Below, piece by piece: positions 20,843-32,379 of a stretch of 64,000 nt of DNA (the stretch's first letter is position 1; every line of letters begins with the position of its first letter). The stretch is taken from positions 51,809,523 through 51,873,522 of the forward strand of contig OX439128.1 in assembly GCA_949318235.1 (NCBI GenBank), given 5' to 3'. A model generated the notes under the pieces. The model ran no database searches. It was not told the DNA's origin and saw only the letters and a program-made list of their open reading frames with translations. Position numbers and translations under genes: made by a program. The DNA is from Ecdyonurus torrentis. Its lineage: Eukaryota > Arthropoda > Insecta > Ephemeroptera > Heptageniidae.

Positions 20843-21108
20843 CCCTTGCACATCCTTGCGCTTTGTCGCCATGCTTGTGGTGCCTAATACATTGTCCAGC
20901 ATAGGGGAAACATCATTTCTCCTAATTTTTCACATATAAAGAGGTTATTTCAACTGAATGAATTTTCTCATATTCTAATAAGGCTTTGATTGAGCTTTGA
21001 AGCTTCTTTTGCTATTAAAAAAAATGCTGTTTTTTCCTATGCTGGCCTATAATATGTATTCCTGACCAACAAAATAGCGGCTCTTAAATATGAGTGCAAC
21101 CAGTCTAT
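20842..21108 (+). mobile_element. MITE-C2 copy 2
   Basis: CATCCTTGCGCTTTGTCGCC to TAAATATGAGTGCAACCAGT, closely matching 16893-17178 over about 265 bp. It is flanked on the left by an AT array and on the right by a short TA tract. Confidence 0.75.
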
Positions 21109-22151
21109 ATAAATATATATATTCACAATTTGATCTACACGCATATTGACAAGGTTAAGGAAGAGACTGAAGACCGCTGCTTCAACTATGTGAAGAACTA
21201 TGTTATGCTGGGCAGCAAAGTTACTTTGCAAGACTGAGAAATAAAGCTCCACTGCAAGGTTACTATATTTTACAACATAGTAAAGCAGTAGACGTTCATT
21301 AACAAAATATTATGTAACAGAAATGCCTAATTTTTTTCTGTATATAGAATTATTAGTGACATTTTTTAATGTATACAAAAATATGACATTACCTTCAAAA
21401 ACATTTAATTAAAATATTTTATTCTAAAAATATAAACTAAAATTTATCAACCATAAATACGAGAAAAACTGGTTGGTTACTAATGTGCCATGTCATTTTG
21501 GCTATATAACCTTAACTGCTATAGTTATATAGACATTGGTAATAATGACAACTTGCTAATTATTTGAATTTGAATTCAAATCATTTGATATGCTGACGTC
21601 ATTTTGGTTCTTTCAATTGTATTTATGTATATATCGCTAAGTGCAAATCATTGCCAATTAAGTTTCAAAGTGCAGATATTAGCATTGAGATGATATGCAT
21701 ATATATATAATAATATTATGATGTTTGAACTTTAATCTTAACTTTATTGTTGTAATTAAAATGCATTTACGTCAATCATGTGTAGCGGACAAATATGTTT
21801 AAAAAATAAATTAATGAAAGGTCTTGAACTTTTGAACCATTATTGCAGTTATTATGATATGATGAATGAAGAAGAAAATAATAATAATAATAATAAAATA
21901 AATAATTAATGGTCTGTTAATCCGGAGTAATAATAAAGTCAAAAGTTTTAGGATTGGTTTTATTGCAAATTTTAAAAGAAGGAAATGTTTTGATTTGTCT
22001 TTTGTGCAGTTTTTAAAATTTTGAGTGTATTTTGAGATTAATATTATTATGTGAATTTATGTTATGTTGTACACAAGTGCGTGGTGCGTGTTTATTGAAT
22101 GAATGAATAAATAAATAAAGTATTTTTAATTACTTTTTGTAAAAATTGTAA

Positions 22152-22207
22152 TGACGTCACAGTAGGTAACTTTTACCTGCTCATGTAAAAGTTACCAACT
22201 AACGTCA
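22152..22207. repeat. Short foldback containing a CRE palindrome
   Basis: Arms 22152-22176 and 22185-22207 pair through GGTAACTTTTAC/GTAAAAGTTACC (12 bp perfect) and TGACGT/ACGTCA at the ends, with an 8-base loop. The left end is a full TGACGTCA. A 41-base poly-A follows at 22218. Part of one arm recurs near 33974 (AAAAGTTACCAACCGTGACG). Confidence 0.65.
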
Positions 22208-22218
22208 TTTTGCAATTT

Positions 22219-22260
<42 letters not shown>

Positions 22261-22679
22261 TCATGAACTCAAAAATTACAAAATCATACACGTCAATAGA
22301 TTCAGGACGAATCCCTCTTTCAGGATTTGTAATGTAATTACATTACTTATACATTAATATAATGAAATTAATTCAGGGTCTTCCTCATTCATTTGACTGC
22401 ATTTAATTTCATAGTTTTTTTACCAAAAATTTTGAGCACCAAAGTGTTGCCGAGTAAAATGGATTTTACAATTATATTTTTCCAGAAAGATAATACTTTT
22501 AATTGCATTGGAAATACTTTATATAAAGAGCATGTTATTATATAATAATTTTTCAGATAAGAAGAACTTTTCGTAATATTCCTCAATGACTTTAAATCTT
22601 GATTATGGTCCAAAACTTGAGGGCCACGTGAGCACCATGATGTCTCCACGAACTATATTATACATTACACAACATCATG

Positions 22680-22977
22680 ATAGATAAAAATAAATACGTG
22701 ATATAATTATGCTATAAATAACTCATTTTTAGCAGCATTTATCATATTTTATCAGTGAATTAAATTTATGCTGCATCTGAAAAAAAAAATTGCTATATAG
22801 CTTATTTTCAGCACAATTTCTTCCATACAGCATAATGCTATATTATAATAACTATATTACATACAGCATAAATATTATGTTGAATAGCATAACTATTTAT
22901 GTTGTTCTAATTTAGCACCATTTATATGCCATAATGACATAAATGCAGCATAAATTACGTAATTTATTCTTCCCGTG
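22680..22977 (-). mobile_element. MITE-A copy with internal duplication
   Basis: About 298 bp: AGATAAAAATAAATACGTGA at the left, CTCATTTTTAGCAGC and again CTTATTTTCAGCACAATTTC, then a standard right half ending CCCGTG. The TCATTTTYAGCA block present twice suggests a partial tandem duplication. Another MITE-A scrap follows to about 23060. Confidence 0.7.
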
Positions 22978-23311
22978 TAGCATAACACACGATATAGCTC
23001 CAAAATAGCAATATTTATGCTATATATGGCAAAAATACAACACAAATTACGTATTAAATCAGTGAAATTGTCAAATATCAAATGTATTTTATTTATGTGC
23101 TACTTATGCTACTTTAATACATAAGAAATATTTCTTTCATGACAATTTTCATATAGCCAATATAACGATTTTCTTAACATAACAAGACTTGCTTAAAAAC
23201 TAAATTCTTGAACACACAAATCTGTAATAATTGATTATATATATTATATTGTTGCATATATGTAATTAAATTATGTATACGTATGTAATATATTTACTAG
23301 TATTATTAAAG

Positions 23312-23370
23312 CCATGCAGACCACATAAAACCCCGTAATTCTGCACCAAAAAGAAGCATCTATACTTTCC
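23312..23370 (+). mobile_element. MITE-B end fragment
   Basis: TAAAGCCATGCAGACCACAT then AAAACC matches the left end of MITE-B. The remainder is not recognisable. Confidence 0.4.
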
Positions 23371-23436
23371 AGATTTGCGACGGGTAGGATAGATATTATA
23401 CAAAATATATTGCAATTAATATTATATTATATATTA

Positions 23437-23800
23437 AGGGTTGTATACAGATGGCTTGCATCTCAAAATCTAGCAAGTAAACTTCCAAACTTTCTGATGC
23501 CATTTAAAATTTAACAGTAACAGTCACCTATGATAAAAATTTAGAACTCATGACCATCAGATAATAGAGAAAATAATTAATGAAATTAATATGGGCTCTT
23601 ATGGAACTAAAATGTCAAAAAATCACAATTCAAAATCTAGAATGGTGACCCCCCCCCCCCCCCAATTTTTACATTTTTGAAGATATCTTATCCTTATACA
23701 TTTTTGACATTTTCATCGTTTTGGTGTTAAAAAAATTCCAATCGTTCTGTCTGTACTCTATAGCTTTTATGCCATTCAATCAGGGAGATTTTAACTAAGG
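23437..23800 (+). mobile_element. MITE-D copy 2 with internal poly-C
   Basis: Matches 6432-6800 in order: GGTTGTATACAGATGGCTTG, TCTGATGCCATTTAAAATTT, CATGACCATCAGATA, TATGGGCTCTTATGG, then GGTGACC and a C run of about 16. Downstream parts (ATATCTTATCCTTATACATT) also correspond. Confidence 0.75.
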
Positions 23801-24308
23801 CAATGCACCATGTATACCTTATAGTGAGTGTTAATGTATAATATAATAAAAATTTATAATACAGTATCTATACAAAATTTCACAACAATTGACGCCGTGA
23901 TCAAATAATTTTTTTTATGTAATAATTAATTAATTATCGTAAGCCTAAAGTCGTTATAATGATGTAAAAGTGAGACCCAGGAAATAAATTTTTTATAGGT
24001 GTGTGGAAACCTTGAGAATTTTGTACAGAAAATTTAATGTTATATACATGTTAAAGTATAAGAAGTATTGAAAATTATTGTCTTTAAATCTTATATATTA
24101 TTTAAATTACAAATCTTTTCCTAGTTATGATGGTTTAAATTTGGACATAATATTATAATAATTTTGTTTCGTCAATGTGCAATAATCTAATCTGACAATC
24201 ACATAAAAAAGAAAATTTTGTTCTTATTATTATATTAATGTTTAATTTCCCGTTATGGTAAAGATAAACAGAGATTACATAAGCCAGGCACTCTAAGGAC
24301 TTTCACCC

Positions 24309-24346
24309 TCGCTTGCTTGCTCGCGCGCGCGCCGCAGCCGCCGCCA
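24309..24346. other. CpG-rich islet
   Basis: CTTGCTTGCTCGCGCGCGCG followed by CCGCAGCCGCCGCC is the densest GC block in the window. The alternating CG stretch could form Z-DNA. It may mark an unannotated promoter or exon of a gene read outward, but I see no convincing reading frame (the 62-codon ORF here is Ala/Arg from the repeat, then hydrophobic). Confidence 0.4.
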
Positions 24347-24574
24347 GTTATTTATTTTTATTTATATCTCGTAAAGTGACGGTCGGAATATTTGTTTATT
24401 TACCTTATACTCAAGCAGACGCTTACTTATTTCTTTTTTTAAAATATTTATGTCTAATCCGTGTATTAATATCAACGGAAATATGTAAAAGTGTACAATA
24501 ACAATGCTATTTACGATTTCAGATTCATTTTTCTTTAAATAATTTATAATATTTACAAAAAGTATAAATAAATA

Positions 24575-24922
24575 TGAATGAATGAATGAATGAATGAATG
24601 AATGAATGAATGAATGAATGAATGAATGAATGAATGAATGAATGAATGAATGAATGAATGAATGAATGAATGAATGAATGAATGAATGAATGAATGAATG
24701 AATGAATGAATGAATGAATGAATGAATGAATGAATGAATGAATGAATGAATGAATGAATGAATGAATGAATGAATGAATGAATGAATGAATGAATGAATG
24801 AATGAATGAATGAATGAATGAATGAATGAATGAATGAATGAATGAATGAATGAATGAATGAATGAATGAATGAATGAATGAATGAATGAATGAATGAATG
24901 AATGAATGAATGAATGAATGAA
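24575..24922. repeat. (TGAA)87 tetranucleotide array
   Basis: 348 bp of TGAA with no interruption visible, ending in GAACGATATC. The 132-codon minus-strand frame of Phe-Ile-His-Ser is its translation. Confidence 0.98.
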
Positions 24923-25966
24923 CGATATCTTATTATATTATACAAAAACAAAATAGGCAGTTATAGTAAAAAAAAACTATAAAAAAAAAAAAAAAAAAAA
25001 AAAACGTAGTTTATACATCAAAATGTCCTGGACCAATAGAATCAGCTTTTTTAGTACGAATATTTTACATAATTATTTATAAGTGTGTGATTCGTGAGTT
25101 TTAAATTTATAAATATGTACCATTAAATTGATAATATATTTAACAGATCAAATTTTTTGTAATAAATATATAGATTATAAATATAGATTATAGATATACA
25201 TAAATGAACCTTTTTTTAAAATTTAATAAAGAAAGTCTGGTATATAATTATTATATATTATAAATATCTCTAAATTCATGATATAATATATAGGTTTGCA
25301 CGTTAGAATGATAAGAGTTTGATTTATAATCATTATGTCCCTTCATTAATTATTAATTAAGTATTAATGGTTATTTAGTAAAAAAAAAAAAAAAAAAAAA
25401 ATTAAAGATGTTTTAAAACAAATTTGTATTTTTTGTTTTCTCAATGACAAAATTAATACGTGGTGGTGCAAGACTTATTTTTAGCCAATCAAAATTTAAC
25501 TACGAATAGCATTAATAAATTACAGCAACATAGAAATTAGGAGCCTTTTTTCTTGTGTGTTTGTTTGTTAAATCTACTACGCATTATATTCAAACGTGTG
25601 TTTATTGATTGCAAATTTGTTTCGCATACCACAAGTTATATTTCAAAATGAATACGCTTGTTATTTTCTATAAATATTTGGTTTGAATTTTATAAGCTGA
25701 CTTAATGTAAAATAGCTGGCAGCACAAAAATTATTGCTTGTGGTTATGGTAATAAAAAATTTACAAAAAAAATAATAAAAAAAAAAAAAAAAACTAAATT
25801 TGCTTAGCAGAGCGAATGAAAATATGCAGAGAGAGAGAAGTGGAGAGGTGATCTTTGTGCAAGAAATCAGTTTTTTTTTTAATAACACCTTTACACTGAG
25901 AAAAAACTGACAGACTTTGTCTTGTAGTCAAAACAATCAGATAAATGATACGATGGGGACACCATG

Positions 25967-26152
25967 CATACACACGTGTCTTTTCAACACTTTTGTAGCC
26001 TCACAAACTGCGGGGGTTAAATATTGTAAAGTATATACGCAACTTTTGAAATTGAATTCATCACTCAGTCGAAGTCTGTAAGCAGGTTGTCTAATTTACA
26101 AGTTTTCTCCCTAGTTTGTGAAGTTGCATAAGGGATCAAATACGTGTGTATG
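25967..26152. mobile_element. MITE-J copy 1 (186 bp)
   Basis: Bounded by CATACACACGTGTCTT and its near reverse complement CGTGTGTATG. Further in, TAGCCTCACAAACT pairs with AGTTTGTGAAGTTGC. The right half recurs at 53150-53229. Type (terminal inverted repeats without coding content) is read directly; superfamily unknown. Confidence 0.6.
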
Positions 26153-26169
26153 AATTAAGGTTCAATTTT

Positions 26170-26172
<3 letters not shown>

Positions 26173-26240
<68 letters not shown>
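26173..26240. repeat. (AT)n microsatellite
   Basis: About 34 AT units, then AATATATATA and poly-T, directly before a MITE-A copy. Confidence 0.97.
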
Positions 26241-26248
<8 letters not shown>

Positions 26249-26263
26249 TATTTTTTTTTACCA

Positions 26264-26496
26264 CACGGACAAAGACAAAAAACGTAATCATTATTAATTT
26301 TTCAATAGCTCATTTTCAGCAATAATAAGTATACATATAATAAAATAATTTATGCTTTTTTTTAATAATAAAATAACTAACTTACATGTAAGCTTAAATA
26401 TTACAGAATTATTGTTTATTATCTTCTAATGTATAGCATAATTTATGCTATAATGACATAAATGTAGCATAAATTTCGTAATTTATTCTTTCTATG
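26264..26496 (-). mobile_element. MITE-A copy
   Basis: CACGGACAAAGACAAAAAAC at the left, ATAGCTCATTTTCAGCAATA inside, and AATTTATTCTTTCTATG at the right (TCTATG for TCCGTG). Confidence 0.7.
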
Positions 26497-26544
26497 TTTT
26501 GTATACAGATGTGACAATACAAAGGTTAAATAATGCTCAATGCC

Positions 26545-26558
26545 GTTGCCATAGAGAT
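26545..26558 (+). promoter_or_regulatory. Weak X-box-like motif
   Basis: GTTGCCATAGAGAT has the first ten X-box positions intact but a degraded second half-site. Half-site only; listed for comparison with 9360-9373 and 56237-56250. Confidence 0.15.
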
Positions 26559-26724
26559 GAATCTGGTAATCGATAGTTACAGAGGTAAAGTAGCTAATTA
26601 ATAATTATGTATCAAAATATTCACCGAAATTCGCTATTTATCTTCTGCATTGATCAACAAAAAATGAAGATGTACGTTCTCTCAGTGTGGTAAAAAAAAA
26701 TCTAGCTATGATGGCATAAAAATA

Positions 26725-26726
<2 letters not shown>

Positions 26727-26814
<88 letters not shown>
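26727..26814. repeat. (CT)n microsatellite
   Basis: 44 CT units. The Arg-Glu reverse frame here is repeat translation. Confidence 0.98.
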
Positions 26815-26818
<4 letters not shown>

Positions 26819-26948
26819 AGTGTCAATAATTTCACAATCATCAATTGAAAAAAATTAATCTCTTACTCGCTCTCGCTAATAATTTACCAAATCTATATAT
26901 TATAATATATAGGATTTTTCTCTTGAGGTAAAATGTTAAATAACAATA

Positions 26949-27043
26949 CGATGTTGGGATGCAGAAATGCGACCGATGAGAAAAATCATGAGTAAAAACC
27001 TCATGATTTTTCTCATCGGTCGCATTTCTGCATCCCAACATCG
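26949..27043. repeat. Perfect 44-bp inverted repeat with 7-bp loop
   Basis: Arms 26949-26992 and 27000-27043 are exact reverse complements (44 of 44), separated by TAAAAAC. The arm begins CGATGTTGGGATGCAGAAAT. The bases just outside do not pair. No other copy was seen in the window. A transcript would form a near-perfect hairpin. Confidence 0.95.
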
Positions 27044-27487
27044 AATAGCTTGTGACGTCAATGTGCAAAAAAGTTATAATAACATAATATATTTTCATGA
27101 TCAAAAGCGAATGAACCTCTCTATGCTTTTTCTTTGATATATTATTTCTTTTATAATAACAAAATACATGAGAGGACAATTTTATAGTTTCCGCACTAGA
27201 AAAACTTTCCTTTTATTATGTATATGATTTTTTTTTTTTTTTTTTTTTTTTTCATGGCTGAAACCGCATTAGGAAAAAAAATCTATTCACTCTTTTTCTT
27301 CAATAAAAATGAGATTTGTTATTTAATACAAGTCGTTATGAATGACGGAAGTACATTTTTTTTAAGTGGTCTATATTATGTTTTCATTATTTTTTGCCGT
27401 TTTTAAAAGAATGCTTATCTTGTAAGGTGTACCATACTATAAATAATAAATATTTAATGTACATTTTATATACATATTATATAGTAT

Positions 27488-27560
27488 TATAGGGTATATG
27501 CATTCATGTTAAAGTCAACGCCATGTTGGATCACTCAATAACATGGGCGGCAAGTCTTAG
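27488..27560 (-). mobile_element. MITE-C end fragment
   Basis: TATAGGGTATATGCATTCAT then GTTAAAGTCAACGCCATG and GGATCACTCAATAACATGGG match the 33115 end of MITE-C copy 3. The rest of the element is absent. Confidence 0.6.
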
Positions 27561-27899
27561 ATATTTAAGAAGTTATTGTCTGCCAAAAAAAAAATAATAA
27601 TAATAATAAAAATCATTTTACATTGTTGGATTATATTTTTCGCATTTTATTGAGAAATCTGTAATAAAACCAAAGCCGGAAATACATAAATGAAGGATAA
27701 CACATTTTTACGTATTTTAAGTTAATATAATAGAATTTTAAGAATTTTTCATCGATGATAACTTCCATTAATAACTATATATAGACAAATTGTACGTTTA
27801 TTGTAGTAATTATTGAGGCTTACGTTAAGTTTTATACTATAAATTCTGCGATATTTTATTAAACATAATATTTACACATATCCTGCATTTTCTTTTCAG

Positions 27900-27993
27900 A
27901 GACGACTCGCTGCTTGACTCGCGATTATAAGAATGTGCTTGACCAGCAGCAAAGTGATCCCAAGGTCTTTAGTTATTTTACTTTATTAGCAAG
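27900..27993 (+). other. Candidate unassigned exon
   Basis: CTGCATTTTCTTTTCAG is a strong acceptor-like tract at 27883-27899. After two bases, one frame stays open for 31 codons (TTRCLTRDYKNVLDQQQSDP...) to a TAG that a donor at AAG|GTAGAC (27994) would remove. Base composition is less AT-rich than its surroundings. I recognise no family and found no partner exon, so this is weak. Confidence 0.2.
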
Positions 27994-28548
27994 GTAGACT
28001 AGATACGTAAAATAAAAATAATATTCAAGTAATATAATAACAACAACTAAATATAAATGTCACAATTAAGTACACAAATTTAATTTCAAATGGTTTGCGT
28101 GCATGCTAACAAACACGTACTATAAGGAGAAATATCATTAAAAAAAAAAGTGGTTTCTGGTTTATAGAAATTTCATAGAGATTTTACAAGGTTTAGAATT
28201 TGTTAGTCATATTTTTACTAAACAACTTGTTGCAAATGATTTCAAATGCCGTGTGTATGTGCACGTAAATAAGTAACTAAAGAGTTACTATTTAGACGTT
28301 TTTTTATAATAAATTTGTTAGAGATATTATGAGATATACACAGTTTTTTAAGATGTAAAGAGCTAACTATTTACTGCTGAAGAAATGGCGTTTATAATAT
28401 CGAGTTACTGGTTAAACTTTTTTCAATCCAGTTATTGGTTGATACTGAAGAGTTACAACTATGTATCTGAATAATTTTCCGTGTGGCTTACTTGAATTGG
28501 TATAGAATTAAAAAACATCAAACTTACAAAAACGTAATAATTAATGCT

Positions 28549-28761
28549 ATACGGATGAAAATAAAAATGTAATAATTATGCTAGCTCATTTTCAGCACAA
28601 TTTGTTCAATGTTCATAATTTATGCTATACTGCATCATAACTATGTTACATAGCATAAATATTATGTTTTACAGTATAATTATTCATTTGTTCTAATTTA
28701 GCATTATTTATGCGGTAATGACATAAATGCAGCAAAAATTACGTAATTTATTCTTTCCGTG
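28549..28761 (-). mobile_element. MITE-A copy
   Basis: ACGGATGAAAATAAAAATG, GCTAGCTCATTTTCAGCACA, and a perfect right end ATTACGTAATTTATTC plus TCCGTG. Confidence 0.75.
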
Positions 28762-28945
28762 TATATCTCATTTGCAGCACAATATTTGTTCAATCAATGC
28801 ATTATCATCTTCACAATTTCTATGTTACAATATAGCATAAATATTATGTTATACAGCATAAATATTTGCGTTTTTCTAATTTAACAACATTTATGCGAAT
28901 ATGACATAAATACAGCAGAAATTACGTAATGTATTATTTCCATAT
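28762..28945 (-). mobile_element. MITE-A copy in tandem, left end missing
   Basis: Starts at CTCATTTGCAGCACAATATT directly after the preceding copy's TCCGTG and continues to AAATTACGTAATGTATTATT. Only the internal part and right end are present, so this is a head-to-tail partial duplicate. Confidence 0.65.
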
Positions 28946-29244
28946 ATAAAGGATTCTGCTTTCAATTTTATCTTATATCGATCAAAAAAATTTGGTCACA
29001 TTTTATTAAATGTGCTTAAAATTTATGTAAAAGTGTATGACTGTATAATAACATTTATTTATATTAATATAAGATTTATAATTCTACTTTTTTCTCAATT
29101 TTTTTTTACAAGATGATCCTAAGTCAATGTCTCCTGGCGATTTCCTGATTCTGCTTGATTAAATAGCACGTCTTTATTTGCAAAAAATTAAGACAAAAAC
29201 AATTGGAAATCAAATAAATTAGTGTTTATTGAATCTATAATTAT

Positions 29245-29400
29245 ATAGCTCATATTATAGCATATATAGCAGCAAGTAACATCATAACATAATGTTATGT
29301 ATTCTGTTTTATAATTTATGTATAACATAACAAATTAACATAATAGTTTTTTAAGATGTTCAGCATAATTACTCATGTTACTACAAAATAGCAACATTTA
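29245..29400 (-). mobile_element. MITE-A subfamily 2 fragment
   Basis: ATGTTCAGCATAATTACTCA and TGTTACTACAAAATAGCAAC match the reversed interior of 2463-2705. The ends are not found. Confidence 0.5.
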
Positions 29401-29453
29401 AATTAAAATTGAAAAAATATTCGTTCATATTTCAACAGGAAGTTCAGTTCACC

Positions 29454-29751
29454 CACGGAAAGAATAAATTACGTAATTTATGCTGCATTTATCTAATTAT
29501 TAATTATATCATAAATGCTATTACATAAAAATAGCAAATGGAAACTATAAATAACGTAATTTATGCTGACTTTTCGTCACTATAGCATAAATGATGCTAA
29601 AGTAGAACAAAATAAATAATTATCCTGTAACATAATAGTAGTTATGCTATGTAACATAATTATTATGCAGTATAGCATAGATTATGCTGTGTTGAACAAA
29701 TTGTGCTGAAAATAAGCTAGCATAATTATTACGTATTTATTTTTATCCGTG
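29454..29751 (+). mobile_element. Compound MITE-A (298 bp)
   Basis: CACGGAAAGAATAAATTACG begins the element. A second left-end-like segment (ATAACGTAATTTATGCTGAC) starts about 95 bp in, then a full interior ends in TCCGTG followed by TA. It looks like a copy whose left part has been duplicated or into which another copy inserted. Confidence 0.7.
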
Positions 29752-30556
29752 TAGATTATGTTATTTATAAAAGTGATTTCCGTGTGTGCAGTAAATAGCC
29801 TGTTATACGTACGCCCCGACCATGGACAACAAAAAAACAGCCATGCGAGCACCAAGTGAGCACCGAGTGTGCACCACGCCATACACCACGTGATATCTCT
29901 CGCGCCCTCGCGCCACTTCACTATATAATATATATAATATGTAACGTAATGAACTGTAGACGTTGACAAACTTACAGTAGTGTACTGTACTCGATATTAG
30001 ATAACGTATGTATAAATATGTAATACACAGTACACAACACACACATTCATACCTCAAGTGAATACTATAGTTTATAGCAGAAAATGTGTAGAGGGGAAAA
30101 TGTATTAGCTCAAAAAACGCAAATAATAATAATAAATAAAAAAAAAAATGTCTTATTTAAAATTTTCATAATTTCATTTAATAAAGAATCTTTCTCAAAA
30201 AATCGCTATGCTGAGAATTAGAGATAAAGATAAAACTGCATGATATTGATTTTTTAATATAAATATGCATTGTTTCTATATACATTCATATTTATACATC
30301 AAACTCGATATAATTCATAGAGAGTTTTTTAAAATTATATAAAATTCAATATAGAGATAAACATTTACAATGTTAACATGGAAAGAATAAAGTGTACGTA
30401 ATTTATGCTGAATTTATGTTATTAGCATATACCGTATAAAGTATAACAATAATACATAATTAAACTGTGCAATATAATATATCTGCTTTGTAACATATAG
30501 TTTATGGCATAAATTACACTGAGCATATTGTGCTGAAAATGACCCAACATATATAT

Positions 30557-30688
30557 ACTCGACTCAAAAAAACCTGAGTTACCTGCCGTTCGAAATTTTA
30601 CGGTATCGCATGGTTCTCCTCAAATGTGACAATGGGTGATACTTTAGGAATGCCCGATTTAAATCGACTGAGGTTTTATGAGTCGAGT
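30557..30688. mobile_element. MITE-F element 1 (132 bp)
   Basis: ACTCGACTCAAAAAAACCTG and the closing CTGAGGTTTTATGAGTCGAG are inverted repeats, with TA at both outer edges. Interior GGTATCGCATGG and GGGTGATAC extend the pairing. Confidence 0.7.
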
Positions 30689-30692
30689 ATAC

Positions 30693-30833
30693 ACTTGTCT
30701 CAAAAAGCCTGAGTTACTTGCTGTTTGACCTTTTAAGGTATCGCCCAGCCACCCCCCTGTGAAATGCGAGCGAGAAAATGGGCGATACATTAGTCGTAAA
30801 ACGATAAATCGCCTGAGGCTTTTTGAGTCAAGT
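30693..30833. mobile_element. MITE-F element 2 (141 bp)
   Basis: ACTTGTCTCAAAAAGCCTGA pairs with CTGAGGCTTTTTGAGTCAAG at the right. GGTATCGCCCA pairs with TGGGCGATAC inside. It sits 4 bp from element 1, so the two inserted beside each other or one duplicated. Confidence 0.7.
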
Positions 30834-31625
30834 ATAATTATTACGTTGCTATTTTTGTCAGTGCATTGCATGGGTTCTGAAGTAAAATGTGGTACAGTAG
30901 AGGATATTACACTAAATGTTTAGGTATAAAAAGAAAACCATCATTATAATTATATGACTGGTATACTCATTATATTTACATAGTCTTTACAAGATTGAAT
31001 ATTAAGTGAAAATACACTCGCACTTTGACGTACGTGCATTTTTGTTTACCAAAAAATTGAATTCTTTTGGCATATGCAAATAATATGTATTTAAATTTAA
31101 ATGTGGTTTTGCGTCAACTGAAATCTCCATTTGATCGCATTGTATATGGCCGTAAGCCAATATAGAATTCAATGTACAATCAAAGTATTTCGTGTAGCTC
31201 TTTTTGTCAAAATGGTCGAGCTAAATGTGTGTACTCTTGACACATTTGTGCGTTGTAAGTAAGCATCTGTTTTCTGAGTGTTACACACAAATTACCGCAA
31301 TAAATATATAGGAAATAACATAATATAGGAATCTATATAAACTTTTACCTAGCCATAGCGTTTTTGATTGTCTAGCGTGCAGCACCGTTAAGCCACATTG
31401 TAAACTTATATGGTATACTCTACACATATGCAATATTTATTATCATAGTTGAGGTTTAGAGAAGCCAACAAGAATAACAATAATTTTCACTTTCCATTTC
31501 TCTTGCAGAATATGTTAAATGTTTTGTATACCTCGAGCTGTATTGTCAATAAATAATTATTGAAAACAAAATGATTATTTATATACTTATGAAAATCTGG
31601 TTATTTTCAGTGCAATTTCACGGCG

Positions 31626-31626
<1 letters not shown>

Positions 31627-31678
<52 letters not shown>
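31627..31678. repeat. (GA)n microsatellite
   Basis: 26 GA units. Confidence 0.97.
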
Positions 31679-31683
<5 letters not shown>

Positions 31684-32292
31684 AGTGTCATTTTAAGCAT
31701 ACTAATAATAATACTAATCATAATATAACGCTACTATAAGATTGCATGATTTCAAAATATTCCAAATATATTCAAAAGTTTTCATAAATTATATAATAAT
31801 GGTGTTCGTAAACCCTTCAAAAATAAATGACGATCACCCAATGCTTTTTAAATGAAATTGCGCATTTTTTTTTTTTTTTTTGAAAGGATTTACGAACCTG
31901 ATAAATGCTCTATAATATACATTATACTGTACATCATGTATATAGCTCCCAATCCAATTTAGCTTATTGTAATAATAGTGATGTTTGCCAGAATTTCTAT
32001 TGTACTAAAATTAAGACAATACACAATACAAGTGCAGTTCCCTATTACATTAATGTTGTTGCTTTTTCTTATGTTGTTGTAAACTTATTTGTTTTGTTAA
32101 TTTGAAATATTGAATGCTTAATATGTGTTCACCTATTATTGTATTTTTTTTTATTTAATTTAAGTTTGACAAGAGTCAAGACCAATGCTTGTCTAAAGTG
32201 CCTGGGTCAATAAAAATATTTATAATTTCTAATTTTGCACTTCTAAATCAAAATACTTTAGTTCGGTGTGAGTTAATATGTTACTAATTTGT

Positions 32293-32308
32293 TGATTTGT
32301 TTGTTTAC

Positions 32309-32379
<71 letters not shown>

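Larger units (their letters stand above)
12031..24570. other. AT-rich intergenic background
   Basis: No gene supported. Elements and long microsatellites are listed separately. Poly-A/T runs occur at 12790-12811, 13669-13687, 14238-14256, 15760-15774, 18037-18063, 19374-19399 and 22218-22258 (41 A). In 12030-13960, 14240-14925, 15225-16085, 17730-18315, 18480-19910, 21110-22150, 22260-22680 and 23800-24300 I recognise nothing; short frames there are single hydrophobic or lysine-rich runs without family features. Confidence 0.65.
30377..30863 (+). mobile_element. MITE-A copy carrying two nested MITE-F elements
   Basis: CATGGAAAGAATAAAGTGTA opens the copy and TTGTGCTGAAAATGACCCAA is its right interior. 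The remaining end (ATAATTATTACGTTGCTATT) resumes only after 30833. The 280 bp between are MITE-F. Confidence 0.7.
24923..31600. other. AT-rich intergenic background
   Basis: No gene supported. Besides listed items it contains poly-A/T (24980-25004, 25381-25400, 25778-25793, 27228-27252), unassigned sequence at 25000-25960, 27560-27890 and 28020-28540, and a slightly GC-richer patch at 29815-29925 (CTCGCGCCCTCGCGCC) with no supportable reading frame. The two overlapping reverse frames at 29682-30057 have no family features. Confidence 0.65.

Noticed and set aside
26841..27179. 112-codon reverse frame
   Set aside because: It runs through the perfect 44-bp hairpin; no family signature on either side.
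29682..30057. Two overlapping reverse frames, 84 and 95 codons
   Set aside because: Overlapping frames in the same region, one starting in MITE-A sequence, with random composition.
30659..30871. 70-codon reverse frame
   Set aside because: It spans MITE-F element 2 and a MITE-A end.
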